DNA from: Verrucomicrobia bacterium Tous-C9LFEB
GTDB lineage: Bacteria; Acidobacteriota; Terriglobia; Terriglobales; Acidobacteriaceae
Direction of reading: 5' to 3'
Assembly (NCBI GenBank): GCA_903970445.1
Contig: CAJCIP010000055.1
Location: 1 to 64,000, forward strand
Length of the DNA: 64,000 nucleotides
Within the stretch, counting starts at the first letter, position 1, and each line of letters starts with the position of its first letter. The notes under the pieces were generated by a model. The model ran no database searches. It saw only the letters and a program-made list of their open reading frames with translations, and was not told the origin of the DNA. Positions 46,192-54,372 of this stretch are shown here, one piece after another. The translations under genes and the position numbers were made by a program.

Positions 46192-46970
46192 GCAATGTTG
46201 CAGTGTTAATGGAAGCATCAGAGTCGAAGCAATCGGCGCTCCCTCCTCCACGGCGTGGCAAGCGAACGACGATGGGAAGAGACGAGCAGCAACGGTCAAG
46301 GTCTTCTAGTTCAGATCAAACCCGTGAAACGGCTTCTCGTCATGAGCCTTCCGTCGACCCTGATTCCGCAGAACATCTACTCACGGCAGCTTGCCTAGGG
46401 CAGCGCATCAAGCGGCTGCGTTTGAAGCGGTCGATGGGGCTCGTCGAACTCGGCAAGCTGACAGGTCTTTCAGCAAGCTTCTTATCTCAACTGGAGACGG
46501 GACGAGTCGTTCCTACTCTCCGGAATCTGGCGCGCATCAGCTTGGTCTTCGCCAAGGACCTGTCGTACTTTTTCGAAGCGGAGGAGCAAAGTGTCTTTCG
46601 CGTTCAGCGCAAGAAAGACCGCGTGCGGCTAACGATGGGTGCCTCGAAACCTTCGTACCTGACCGAGAGTTTTGGCATCCTGGTACCGGAAGGCGGGCTA
46701 CGTCCCTGTATGGCCGAGTTCCTGCCGGGGGACGAAATTGAGGCGTTTGTCCCGGAGCGCTATTCCGGTGTCGAGATGGTGTATGTGCTGAACGGCAGTC
46801 TTGAATTCCAGCGGAACGGCGATCAGCATGAGTTGCACCAGCACGACCTAATGTATGTTTCAGGGGAAACCCCCCGCACGTATCACTGTTCCGGCGACTC
46901 TCCCGTGCAGGCGCTGATCATCAGCTTCGACGAAGAATCTGGGGCAATGCGCCGCGCGAAGAAGTACTAA
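46188..46970 (+). CDS. XRE-family regulator with C-terminal cupin
   Basis: A 260-residue protein. A polar, Ser/Arg-rich N-terminus (about 1-65) is followed by an XRE helix-turn-helix (GLVELGKLTGLSASFLSQLE, about 85-135) and a C-terminal cupin_2 domain (FLPGDEIEAFVPERY, LNGSLEFQRNGDQHEL, GDSPVQALIISF). Such regulators sense a small ligand through the cupin. The ATG at 46188 overlaps the ligD stop by four bases, so it is in the NHEJ operon. It may control this operon or an unrelated target; no proof either way. Confidence 0.85.
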   Translation: MSNVAVLMEASESKQSALPPPRRGKRTTMGRDEQQRSRSSSSDQTRETASRHEPSVDPDSAEHLLTAACLGQRIKRLRLKRSMGLVELGKLTGLSASFLSQLETGRVVPTLRNLARISLVFAKDLSYFFEAEEQSVFRVQRKKDRVRLTMGASKPSYLTESFGILVPEGGLRPCMAEFLPGDEIEAFVPERYSGVEMVYVLNGSLEFQRNGDQHELHQHDLMYVSGETPRTYHCSGDSPVQALIISFDEESGAMRRAKKY

Positions 46971-46989
46971 CCTGTTGTAGATCATGGAC

Positions 46990-47019
46990 AAAGACGCCCG
47001 GCGAACGCCGGGCTTCTTT
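46990..47019. terminator. Bidirectional rho-independent terminator
   Basis: GCCCGGC (46996-47002) pairs with GCCGGGC (47007-47013) around a GAAC loop, extended by AAAGA (46990-46994) against TCTTT (47015-47019). It ends the ku-ligD-regulator operon and, read in reverse, the convergent repeat-protein gene. Confidence 0.85.
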
Positions 47020-47033
47020 GTCTTCGCTCCTGA

Positions 47034-47390
47034 TCATTCGGGCTTGCCATCCACCTTATGAACCACGCTCTTGGTTCCGTTCGCTGTTTTATGGGCCGCC
47101 GTCTTGCTGACATCAACTGTCTTATCAGCGGCAACATCTGCACCATCCTTGGTCTTTACAGCCGCTACCTTTGTGCCGTGCGCGGTGGTACGGGCCGCAG
47201 TTTTCGTTCCGGACGCAGTCTTGTGTGCGGCGGTTCTCGTACCCCGCGCGGTCGTGTGAGCCACTTTCTTGCTGGCATCCGCTGTATCATGGCCGGCGTT
47301 CTTCACATCTTGTCCGGCCGTCTGCGCCATTGCTCCTGTACAAGACAGTCCCGCAGCTAAGAGCGTAGTGATAACAAACTTTAGATTCAT
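47034..47390 (-). CDS. Exported protein of 11-residue repeats (LEA-like)
   Basis: A 118-residue protein with a signal peptide (FVITTLLAAGLSCTGAMAQ, cleavage near residue 23). From about residue 32 to the end it is a run of 11-residue units, consensus AAHKTAxGTKT: units start at 32, 43, 54, 65, 76, 87, 98 and a partial one at 109. The mature protein is rich in Ala, Thr, Lys and His and has no Cys. The 11-mer period and composition recall group 3 LEA proteins, which protect against drying, but the unit is not the standard TAQAAKEKAGE. It could also bind metal through its His residues, notable because the Mn-regulator gene diverges from it. Confidence 0.75.
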   Translation of the reverse strand: MNLKFVITTLLAAGLSCTGAMAQTAGQDVKNAGHDTADASKKVAHTTARGTRTAAHKTASGTKTAARTTAHGTKVAAVKTKDGADVAADKTVDVSKTAAHKTANGTKSVVHKVDGKPE

Positions 47391-47507
47391 GTCGTTGCCC
47401 CCGAATCGTCATCCTAATCCTTATTCGCCAGGACGCAAAGTGTTCAGCTGGAGCCAGCCTGAACTCCGCGCTCCTTGCCAAGCTGATGACCATTCTTCCC
47501 AAAGATT

Positions 47508-47523
47508 GTTAGCCGTGGTTAAC
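47508..47523. promoter_or_regulatory. Operator-like inverted repeat upstream of mntR
   Basis: GTTAGCC-GT-GGTTAAC, arms matching at six of seven positions, lies eight bases before the mntR start. A closely related site precedes mntH. DtxR/MntR proteins bind such interrupted palindromes, so this is a candidate autoregulatory operator. Its position over the start region suits repression. Confidence 0.6.
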
Positions 47524-47530
47524 TAATGCG

Positions 47531-48199
47531 GTGACTGCGGAGATCACAGTTTCGAAAGAGGATTACCTCAAGGCAATCATTGAGGCGGAGAGCGAAGGGC
47601 ACACTGTGATTCCCGCGCTTCTCGCCCAATGGCTTCATGTGTCTGCGCCGGCGGTCACGAAGGCTGTAAAAAGGCTGAAGGAAGATGGGTACGTCTCGCA
47701 CAAGGATGAAGGTGCGCTGAAGCTGACCGCTAAGGGTCGCGAGGCAGCTCATCGAACAGCGTTACGTCACCACCTTGTTGAACGGATGCTCGCGGAAGTT
47801 TTTGGGATGGAGTGGCATCAAATCCATGCCGAAGCCGAGCGGCTTGAGCATGTTATTTCTCCGGCCTTTGAAGCGAAATTGATCGAAAAGCTCGGCAAAG
47901 ATGGCAACTGCCCACACGGCAACCGCGTCCTGCCCGAAACTCCTGCGCAACTCAAGCGACGCGGCTTCCTTCCTCTGTCTGAAACCAAGGTTGGAGGCGA
48001 TTACGTCGTTTCCAGTCTCTACGAGCGCGATGCGCGTCTGCTGGAATACCTCCACAAGCTCGGGATCGGTCCTGGAGCTGCACTTCGTCTCCTGGAACGA
48101 AATTACGACGACACGTTGAGGGTCAGAACGCCACTGGGCAACACAATGCTCGGTTTGGCTGCCGCGGGCAGAGTATGGGTTTCTTCAGCAGGGAAATAA
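47531..48199 (+). CDS. mntR: DtxR/MntR-family metal-dependent regulator
   Basis: A 222-residue metalloregulator. A winged helix (SKEDYLKAIIEAESEGHTV, VSAPAVTKAVKRLKEDGYV) is followed by the metal-binding and dimerisation domain (HHLVERMLAEVFGMEW, AEAERLEHVISPAFEAKL, DGNCPHG) and a C-terminal SH3/FeoA-like domain (GPGAALRLLERNYDD). Members respond to Mn(II) or Fe(II). The next gene is an NRAMP Mn transporter, so Mn is the more likely metal. The start is GTG at 47531. Confidence 0.88.
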   Translation: MTAEITVSKEDYLKAIIEAESEGHTVIPALLAQWLHVSAPAVTKAVKRLKEDGYVSHKDEGALKLTAKGREAAHRTALRHHLVERMLAEVFGMEWHQIHAEAERLEHVISPAFEAKLIEKLGKDGNCPHGNRVLPETPAQLKRRGFLPLSETKVGGDYVVSSLYERDARLLEYLHKLGIGPGAALRLLERNYDDTLRVRTPLGNTMLGLAAAGRVWVSSAGK

Positions 48200-48219
48200 G
48201 CCTTACGACATATGCCCAG

Positions 48220-48235
48220 CGTAACCAAGGTTAAC
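48220..48235. promoter_or_regulatory. Operator-like inverted repeat upstream of mntH
   Basis: TAACC-AA-GGTTA (48222? to 48233 core; arms perfect over five bases) followed by AC, sharing the eight bases GGTTAACT with the site upstream of mntR. It lies 46 bases before the mntH start. It is likely bound by the same regulator. Confidence 0.6.
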
Positions 48236-48281
48236 TCTTTATGGCATACTGCAATCAAGCGGCAGCCCGCTTTTGCCTTCT

Positions 48282-49613
48282 ATGCCACCTCGCGTACAAA
48301 CGACAGAACCGCAGTCGCCGTCACTACCTGGCGCTTTCTCGACTGTGCGTATTTCTACGGCTAGAGGCTTCTGGCGTCGCGCGCTGCGTTTTGCCGGACC
48401 AGGATTTCTCGTGGCCGTGGGCTACATGGATCCTGGTAACTGGGCGACAGACTTGGCGGGCGGTTCGAAATACGGATACAGCTTGCTGTTCGTCATCATG
48501 CTGTCCAGTCTCATGGCGATCGTTCTTCAAAGCCTTTCGTTGAAGTTGGGGATAGCCACCGAACAGGATCTCGCTCAGGCATGCCGGGAGCGCTACAGTA
48601 AACCAGTCGTCATGCTGCTATGGATTTTCGCTGAGGTAGCCATCGCCGCGTGCGACCTCGCAGAGGTCATCGGGTCGGCAATCGCCCTTCAATTACTGTT
48701 CCATATTCCTTTGGTGCTCGGAGTTGTGATCACCGGCGCTGACGTGTTGCTTCTTCTGCTGTTGCAAAACCGGGGGTTTCGGTACCTTGAAGCTCTGGTC
48801 ATCACCTTGATTGGCACGATCACCGTTTTGTTCAGCGTGGAGATCTTTCTTTCGCGGCCGGAGTGGGCGCACATTGCGCACAGTCTTTTCGTGCCTTCAT
48901 CACAAATTCTGCATGATCGCGGCATGCTCTACATCGCTGTTGGCATCCTGGGCGCAACAGTCATGCCCCACAACTTGTACCTGCACTCTTCGATTGTGCA
49001 AACCCGAACCTACCCGCGCAGCCTTGCAGGAAAGCGCGAGGCCTTGCAGTTTGCGAACCTGGATTCGGCATCCGCTCTTGTTCTTGCGATGGCTGTGAAC
49101 GCCGCAATCCTGGTTCTAGCTGCCGCGGTATTTCACCGTGGCGGCTTTTACGGTGTTGCAGAAATAGGCGATGCTTACAAACTGCTGACGCCCATGCTTG
49201 GCTTCTCCGGTGCCAGCGCGATGTTCGCCATTGCACTCTTGGCATCCGGGCAGAACTCGACGATCACCGGCACGCTAGCCGGACAGATTGTCATGGAAGG
49301 TTTCCTCCACTTGCGGATGAAGCCTTGGTTGAGAAGGCTCGTGACGCGCTCCGTTGCTATCGTTCCGACGATCATCGTCACAGCCATCTATGGTGAACGC
49401 GGGACTTCCAACCTACTCATTTTCAGCCAGGTGATCCTAAGCATGCAGCTAAGCTTTGCTGTAATCCCGTTGGTTGCGATCACCAGTGATCGCAAGCGTA
49501 TGGGAAGTTTTGTGAACGGACAGCTCATGAAGACCCTGGGCTATACCGCTGCAGGTGTTATTGCGGTCTTGAACACGTGGCTGTTATTGCAGATGCTGTC
49601 GGGACACCACTAA
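48282..49613 (+). CDS. mntH: NRAMP-family Mn(II)/H+ symporter
   Basis: Inner-membrane metal importer, 443 residues with about eleven membrane helices. The metal-binding motif DPGNWATD is in the first helix, and the family MPHNLYLHSSIVQTR segment is in helix six. The N-terminal 25 residues are polar. I start it at ATG 48282 (MPPRVQTTE); a TTG at 48273 is possible. It is 82 bases downstream of the mntR-like gene with the shared operator motif between, so repression in high Mn is expected. Confidence 0.94.
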   Translation: MPPRVQTTEPQSPSLPGAFSTVRISTARGFWRRALRFAGPGFLVAVGYMDPGNWATDLAGGSKYGYSLLFVIMLSSLMAIVLQSLSLKLGIATEQDLAQACRERYSKPVVMLLWIFAEVAIAACDLAEVIGSAIALQLLFHIPLVLGVVITGADVLLLLLLQNRGFRYLEALVITLIGTITVLFSVEIFLSRPEWAHIAHSLFVPSSQILHDRGMLYIAVGILGATVMPHNLYLHSSIVQTRTYPRSLAGKREALQFANLDSASALVLAMAVNAAILVLAAAVFHRGGFYGVAEIGDAYKLLTPMLGFSGASAMFAIALLASGQNSTITGTLAGQIVMEGFLHLRMKPWLRRLVTRSVAIVPTIIVTAIYGERGTSNLLIFSQVILSMQLSFAVIPLVAITSDRKRMGSFVNGQLMKTLGYTAAGVIAVLNTWLLLQMLSGHH

Positions 49614-49946
49614 TGTGGGCGGGGCCCTGCACTCGCGGTACCTAGTAAACCTCCGAGGCTAAGTTGCAGGATCACCAGTCTAGGGGCGCGCCCGGACGCA
49701 GAAGTACGAACTCATCCCCACCGCCTGTTGCTACCCTGCATCACGGAACCGACTACTCGTCCGCGCTAGAGCAGAAAAGCGGTTAGCGGCATTCTAGCCG
49801 AAACTCTCATGGATGTTGTTGGAAGCGCCTGCTCGCAGGTGATTACGCTGGCGCATAGATCGGAACTTTTTGGCTAACGAATTTCTGCTATGGGCGAAGA
49901 AGGAGTTCGCGGGCCCGGAAAAACGAGATCAAGCCGTCTGCTTCAT
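49614..49946. other. Non-coding gap between mntH and prmC
   Basis: These 333 bases hold no coding frame I would support. The only structure noticed is a weak stem CGGTTAG/CTAGCCG (49780-49786 with 49794-49800, one G-T pair). Both flanking genes end here, so it is the 3' space of convergent genes. Confidence 0.6.
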
Positions 49947-50774
49947 CTACTCCATGCGCTCTGCCAGCACGACGCGCGCTATCCCCGCGTAATCCTTGAG
50001 GAATCTCACACGATCCCAGCCTTGCAGCAGTTGCTTGAGTGCCTGCTGCTGCCCGAAACCAAACTCCATAGCTAGCAGACCGCCTGCCCGAAGTATCACC
50101 TTTGCCTTTGGAATGAGCCTTCGGTAGACATCCAATCCATCCAAACCCGCAAAGAGAGCATCACGCGGTTCGTGCTCCGCAACCTCTTTCTGCATCTGGG
50201 CTGCATCGCCCAACGGAATGTACGGAGGATTGGATACAACGACATCAAATGAGTTCGAAGCGAAGGGCTCCAAGAGGTCGGCTCTTAGAAACAGAATGCG
50301 GTCTGCAAAACCCAGTTGAACTGCGTTGCTGCTCGCAATCCCCAAGGCCGTATCAGATAGGTCGGTAGCCGTGATTTCGCTTTCCGGTACGTTCTTTGCA
50401 AGTGCCAGCGCGATTGCGCCAGAACCCGTCCCGACATCAACAATGCGAAGCTTGTCGTCCTTGCGATTCGAACACCATTGCAGCACAGCTTCGACGAGAT
50501 GTTCGGTTTCCGGTCTTGGTATAAGAACTCCTTGCTCAACATGCAGAGAGAGTCCAAAGAACTCCTGCGTACCGATGATGTACTGCATCGGCTCACCAGC
50601 CGCGCGCCTCGCGGCAAGGCAAATGAATCTCTGGAACTCATCTTCGGACAGCAAATCTTCTTTATGAGCGATGATCCAAGCTCTATCGCTACCTAGAACA
50701 TGGCCTACTAAGAGTTCAGCGTCGCGAGCCGATATCCTCTTAGCGGCTTCAAGTATCGCCCCGCGAACAGTCAC
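49947..50774 (-). CDS. prmC: Peptide chain release factor N5-glutamine methyltransferase
   Basis: Methylates the Gln of the GGQ motif in release factors. The 275-residue protein has an N-terminal helical domain (RISARDAELLVGHVLG, ARRAAGEPMQYIIG), the SAM site VDVGTGSGAIALALA and the substrate motif SNPPYIPL. I place the start at GTG 50772-50774 (VTVRGAILEAAKR), 22 bases after the stop of the upstream methyltransferase gene; this gives the normal family length. Longer frames to 50834 or 50909 would overlap that gene. Confidence 0.92.
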   Translation of the reverse strand: MTVRGAILEAAKRISARDAELLVGHVLGSDRAWIIAHKEDLLSEDEFQRFICLAARRAAGEPMQYIIGTQEFFGLSLHVEQGVLIPRPETEHLVEAVLQWCSNRKDDKLRIVDVGTGSGAIALALAKNVPESEITATDLSDTALGIASSNAVQLGFADRILFLRADLLEPFASNSFDVVVSNPPYIPLGDAAQMQKEVAEHEPRDALFAGLDGLDVYRRLIPKAKVILRAGGLLAMEFGFGQQQALKQLLQGWDRVRFLKDYAGIARVVLAERME

Positions 50775-50796
50775 GATGGAGCTTTCGGCAGAAGAC

Positions 50797-51453
50797 TTAG
50801 CGCTTTTGAAAGATGAGGAAGTAATCTTGCCCATCCGCCTTCGTGAAATCGTAGCGACCGACCTGCTTGAAGCCAGCTTTCTCAACTTCTTCTCTGACGA
50901 CATTCTCATCTAGTCCGTGGTCTGCGCCGTTCCCATTGCGATCGATGATGCCGAACCTGGCGCCTGCTTTCATGGAGGATCTGAGCGATGAGAGCAGCGT
51001 CGTAGGCGAGGCAATCTCATGATAGACCTTCAGCATAAGCACCGCGTCTACGGACGAGGCCGGCAACTTTGGATCACCCTCAGTGCCGAGGACTGTAATG
51101 ATATTTGTGAGGTGCTCGCGCTCCGCGCGGTCGCGGATTGCATCAATGTAGTGGGCGTTTATGTCTTCCGCGTAGACCCTTCCGGCCGGTCCTACCTTGC
51201 GGGCTGCACGCACTGAGAACCAGCCCCCACCTGCTCCAATGTCAGCGACAACAGAGCCGGTAGCAATGTGCAACAGCTTCATGACGCGATCAATTTGCAA
51301 CCTTGTATCGCGACCAGGTTCCTCGAAGATGCTGAGGTCGCCGGTATACGGTGCGCTGGTCTTGTGGGCGGCAGGCGTGGAACTTTGCCCTATAAGACAA
51401 GCAGGAAGAAGCAGAAGGGCAAACATAAGCGAGCGCGATCGTAGACACAGCAT
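50797..51453 (-). CDS. Exported SAM-dependent methyltransferase
   Basis: A 218-residue protein with an N-terminal signal (SLMFALLLLPACLIGQ, the Cys possibly a lipobox) before a class I methyltransferase fold: VVADIGAGGGWFSVRAAR, YAEDINAHYIDAIRD and the MLKVYHEIASP strand. SAM is not known to be abundant outside the cytoplasm, so export of such an enzyme is puzzling, yet similar proteins are seen in many proteobacteria and acidobacteria. The start is ATG at 51451-51453. It lies upstream of prmC on the same strand. Confidence 0.8.
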   Translation of the reverse strand: MLCLRSRSLMFALLLLPACLIGQSSTPAAHKTSAPYTGDLSIFEEPGRDTRLQIDRVMKLLHIATGSVVADIGAGGGWFSVRAARKVGPAGRVYAEDINAHYIDAIRDRAEREHLTNIITVLGTEGDPKLPASSVDAVLMLKVYHEIASPTTLLSSLRSSMKAGARFGIIDRNGNGADHGLDENVVREEVEKAGFKQVGRYDFTKADGQDYFLIFQKR

Positions 51454-51631
51454 GATGGTTTGACGCTTGTTCCACCTTGGACGGCCAAGGCAACTGATCC
51501 TCTGAACGGCCAAGGCGACCGTTTCTTATCGATGGGTGGCCGACTTCGACCCCGGAAAGTGCCATTCTCAGAAAGGGTCCGCAGGGTTAATCTACTCTGG
51601 TCAGTTTTGAACTTGAAGCACTCGAAAGCCC

Positions 51632-52906
51632 ATGATCAGCCAAAGCAAATCCCGACGCGACCTTTACATCGTGCTCGCCATAGCTCTGGTGGCAAGGCTT
51701 CTCGTTCTCTGGCTCGCTGTTGCGCGGCAAGGAGCAACCTGGCTTTACTCGCGAGGCGTTGAAGTCGGCTTCGTTGCGAATTCATTGCTCTCAGGTCACG
51801 GGTTTGCTTCTCCGTTCGGCGGAGACACGGGTCCAACGGCATTAATCGCTCCAGGCTATCCATTGCTCGTTGCAGGTGTTTTCCATGCGTTCGGAACTTA
51901 CTCGAGACCTTCTGCGATCATCATCATGCTCGGGCAGGTTGCGCTCAACCTGGCAACCATTGCGCTGATGATGCGCCTGACGAGGAGCCTGGCTGGAGGG
52001 CGAGCGGCATTGGTTGCCGGTACCTTCTGGGCATGCTGGCTGCCATTCCTTTGGATGCCGACCATCTTCTGGGAAACATCGCTCTCTGCATTCATGCTGC
52101 TGGGAATGCTTACGCTCGCTATTGAAGTTTCCAAGCTCCCTACAAGGCGTCGCTGGCTTTGCTTCGGAATTCTTTGCGGCGTCGCATGCCTAATCAACAT
52201 GGCTCTGCTGATTACTCTTTCCGGGATCTTTGTCTGGCTGATGGCGAGAAGCTTCCGGACGCAAAGGATCAGTATTGCCATGGCGGCGTGCCTCTTCGTC
52301 TTGGTCTACTCGCTTTGGCCACTTCGAAATGCGAAAGTCTTCCATGCGTTCATTCCGCTGCGCACCACTGTGGGTCTTGAATTGTGGATGGGCAACCACG
52401 ACGGTTCATCCGGGTATCTCGAAGAGTCTCTGTTTCCGATATACAACAAGGTTGAGTTGCAGGAATACACGCGGGTTGGCGAGGTAGCATACGACCACGA
52501 GAAGTCCGCCGCAGCCCACACATGGATTTCATCTCATCGCGCAGACTTCGCCACACTCACCCTTCTGCGGGCTTTCCGATATTGGATCGGATCAGGCAGC
52601 CGAAATGGTTCGCCGGTGTTTATCCTCGGCGCGTTTGTCACGAGTTCATTAGGCCTCCTGGGCCTGGGGTGGCTTTATAGAAGCGGAGAGCGAGCATTGG
52701 CTGCACTATTCGCCATTCCATTGCTGTGCTTTCCACTGCCCTACTACATCACCCACGCGGAGTTCCGATACCGTCTCGTTATCGATCCTTTGCTAACCGT
52801 TCTCAGTGCATACGCGATTCGTTTCTTTACAGGCGAAAAGTCGCCTTCTGCGAAGGCCGCACCCATAGAGACAATTGACCAGGACGAGGCCCAACTCGTA
52901 GCGTAA
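51632..52906 (+). CDS. PMT/ArnT-like membrane glycosyltransferase, copy 1
   Basis: A 424-residue polytopic membrane protein with about ten helices. The first periplasmic loop holds GFASPFGGDTGPTALIAPGYP, and the C-terminal part has PLPYYITHAEFRYRLVIDP; both recur in the next gene. The layout is that of GT-C lipid-linked-sugar transferases (GT39/GT83-like, PMT_2). An acidic residue after the first helix (the EVGFVA stretch) may be the catalytic one. Donor and acceptor are unknown. Starts ATG 51632; divergent from the methyltransferase gene. Confidence 0.78.
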   Translation: MISQSKSRRDLYIVLAIALVARLLVLWLAVARQGATWLYSRGVEVGFVANSLLSGHGFASPFGGDTGPTALIAPGYPLLVAGVFHAFGTYSRPSAIIIMLGQVALNLATIALMMRLTRSLAGGRAALVAGTFWACWLPFLWMPTIFWETSLSAFMLLGMLTLAIEVSKLPTRRRWLCFGILCGVACLINMALLITLSGIFVWLMARSFRTQRISIAMAACLFVLVYSLWPLRNAKVFHAFIPLRTTVGLELWMGNHDGSSGYLEESLFPIYNKVELQEYTRVGEVAYDHEKSAAAHTWISSHRADFATLTLLRAFRYWIGSGSRNGSPVFILGAFVTSSLGLLGLGWLYRSGERALAALFAIPLLCFPLPYYITHAEFRYRLVIDPLLTVLSAYAIRFFTGEKSPSAKAAPIETIDQDEAQLVA

Positions 52907-52914
52907 GGCATCGA

Positions 52915-54372
52915 ATGCCTACAGAATATGACATTGCCTCAGAAGCACAACATGAGAGCCATCGCGTAGATCCGTTTGCGAAGAGCATGGCTGCAATTGC
53001 CCTGCTTGTGCGACTGCTCATCGTGGTCGTCGTGTGGCATGCGAAGCCGGCATCTTGGTTTTACTCGCAGGCCTCTGAATTAGGCGAAGTCGCTCATTCG
53101 GTCTCGTCTGGGGCCGGCCTTGCATCTCCGTTTGGTGGCAACACAGGGCCTTCGGCCTTTCTTCCGCCGGGCTATCCCTTACTTGTTGGCGGCATTTTCC
53201 GTGCATTTGGAGACTACAGCCGCGGCGCAGAACTCGCGTTGTTGCTCGCGCAAGCGTGCTTCGGAGCTTTGGCTGTACTCTTCCTCATGCTTTTAGGGCG
53301 TCTTCTTTTTGGACCTAGAACAGCAAACATAGCCGGCACACTTCTTGCGTTTGACCCCTGGTTGATTGCGCTGAGTTTTGTCTTCTGGGAGACCAGCTTT
53401 TCTCTCATGGCACTCGTCCTTCTTGTCTACATAGCGGTGAGATGGATACAGCTGCCCTCGAAGAAGATCGCCTACATCGCAGCGCTCCTAAGTGCCCTCT
53501 CGATCGCGGTGAATGCAAGTATGGCAATCACCGTGATCGCACTATTCGCCTGGGCCGCGCACCGCCGGAAAGAATCTCGAAGACTCGCTCTTCTTCCCGG
53601 TGTTCTCTTCCTTGTCCTGTGTACTCTATGGCCTTTGCGAAACGCCGTGGTGATGCACGCGTTTATCCCATTGCGTAACAATCTTGGTTATGAACTTTGG
53701 CAAGGAAACAGGTTTGGAGCAGACGGCTTCTTCGCGCCGGAATTGCACCCGAACATAAACAAGAGTGAGTTTCGACAGTTTCAGAGTCTCGGCGAGCCAG
53801 GCTACATGCGCGAGAAGTCAAAGATCGCGAAGCGGGATATCGCAGCCTCGCCGAAGCGCTTTGTATCGCTTACGGGCAAGCGTATTGCCTGCTTCTGGCT
53901 GGGGATAAGCCGTCGGACATATCCCAATCAGATTTTCATTGCTACCGTTACTTCGCTACTTGGTTTGGCTGGTTTAGGTTTCTACATTCGAAAACGCGGC
54001 CTACGGATCGCCGTCCCAATCATTCTTCCACTGTTGCTCTTTCCAGTGCCGTACTACATCACGCATCCGGACTTTCGGTTCTGGTGTCTGTTGAGTCCCT
54101 TGCTGACAGTGTTCGCTGTTTACGCAGGCACGCAATGGGTAGAGGCTAATGCGGAATACCGCTTCGCGGCAATAAGAAAGGCCGCAAGAGCGGCCTCGGG
54201 GATGAGCGGCATCAACTTATTGAACTGCCAGACGGTCTCCTACGCGGACTCCGCTGGAGGCAATCAGCCCAGCCGGAAGCTCAATGACGCTGCGCACCTT
54301 CGTGCTTATCGACGTAAGCCGGTATGGAACAAGATCGGACCAAAGCTTGACGACGTTCATCTCCTTATCTAA
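52915..54372 (+). CDS. PMT/ArnT-like membrane glycosyltransferase, copy 2
   Basis: A 485-residue paralogue of the preceding gene, eight bases downstream. Shared blocks are GLASPFGGNTGPSAFLPPGYP, LWPLRNAVVMHAFIPLRNN and PVPYYITHPDFRF. The common part ends near residue 425; the last 55 residues have no match in copy 1, are not membrane-like and are encoded opposite the 3' end of the DUF192 gene (156 bases of overlap). This tail may be a by-product of a lost stop codon. Substrate unknown; tandem duplication suggests two related sugars or acceptors. Confidence 0.78.
   Translation: MPTEYDIASEAQHESHRVDPFAKSMAAIALLVRLLIVVVVWHAKPASWFYSQASELGEVAHSVSSGAGLASPFGGNTGPSAFLPPGYPLLVGGIFRAFGDYSRGAELALLLAQACFGALAVLFLMLLGRLLFGPRTANIAGTLLAFDPWLIALSFVFWETSFSLMALVLLVYIAVRWIQLPSKKIAYIAALLSALSIAVNASMAITVIALFAWAAHRRKESRRLALLPGVLFLVLCTLWPLRNAVVMHAFIPLRNNLGYELWQGNRFGADGFFAPELHPNINKSEFRQFQSLGEPGYMREKSKIAKRDIAASPKRFVSLTGKRIACFWLGISRRTYPNQIFIATVTSLLGLAGLGFYIRKRGLRIAVPIILPLLLFPVPYYITHPDFRFWCLLSPLLTVFAVYAGTQWVEANAEYRFAAIRKAARAASGMSGINLLNCQTVSYADSAGGNQPSRKLNDAAHLRAYRRKPVWNKIGPKLDDVHLLI
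54171..54195 (-). terminator. Terminator of the Tad operon, inside the opposing gene
   Basis: On the minus strand GGCCGC-TCTT-GCGGCC is followed by TTTCTTATT, a standard rho-independent terminator. It lies 22 bases after the DUF192 stop and within the coding part of glycosyltransferase copy 2 on the plus strand. Confidence 0.8.
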
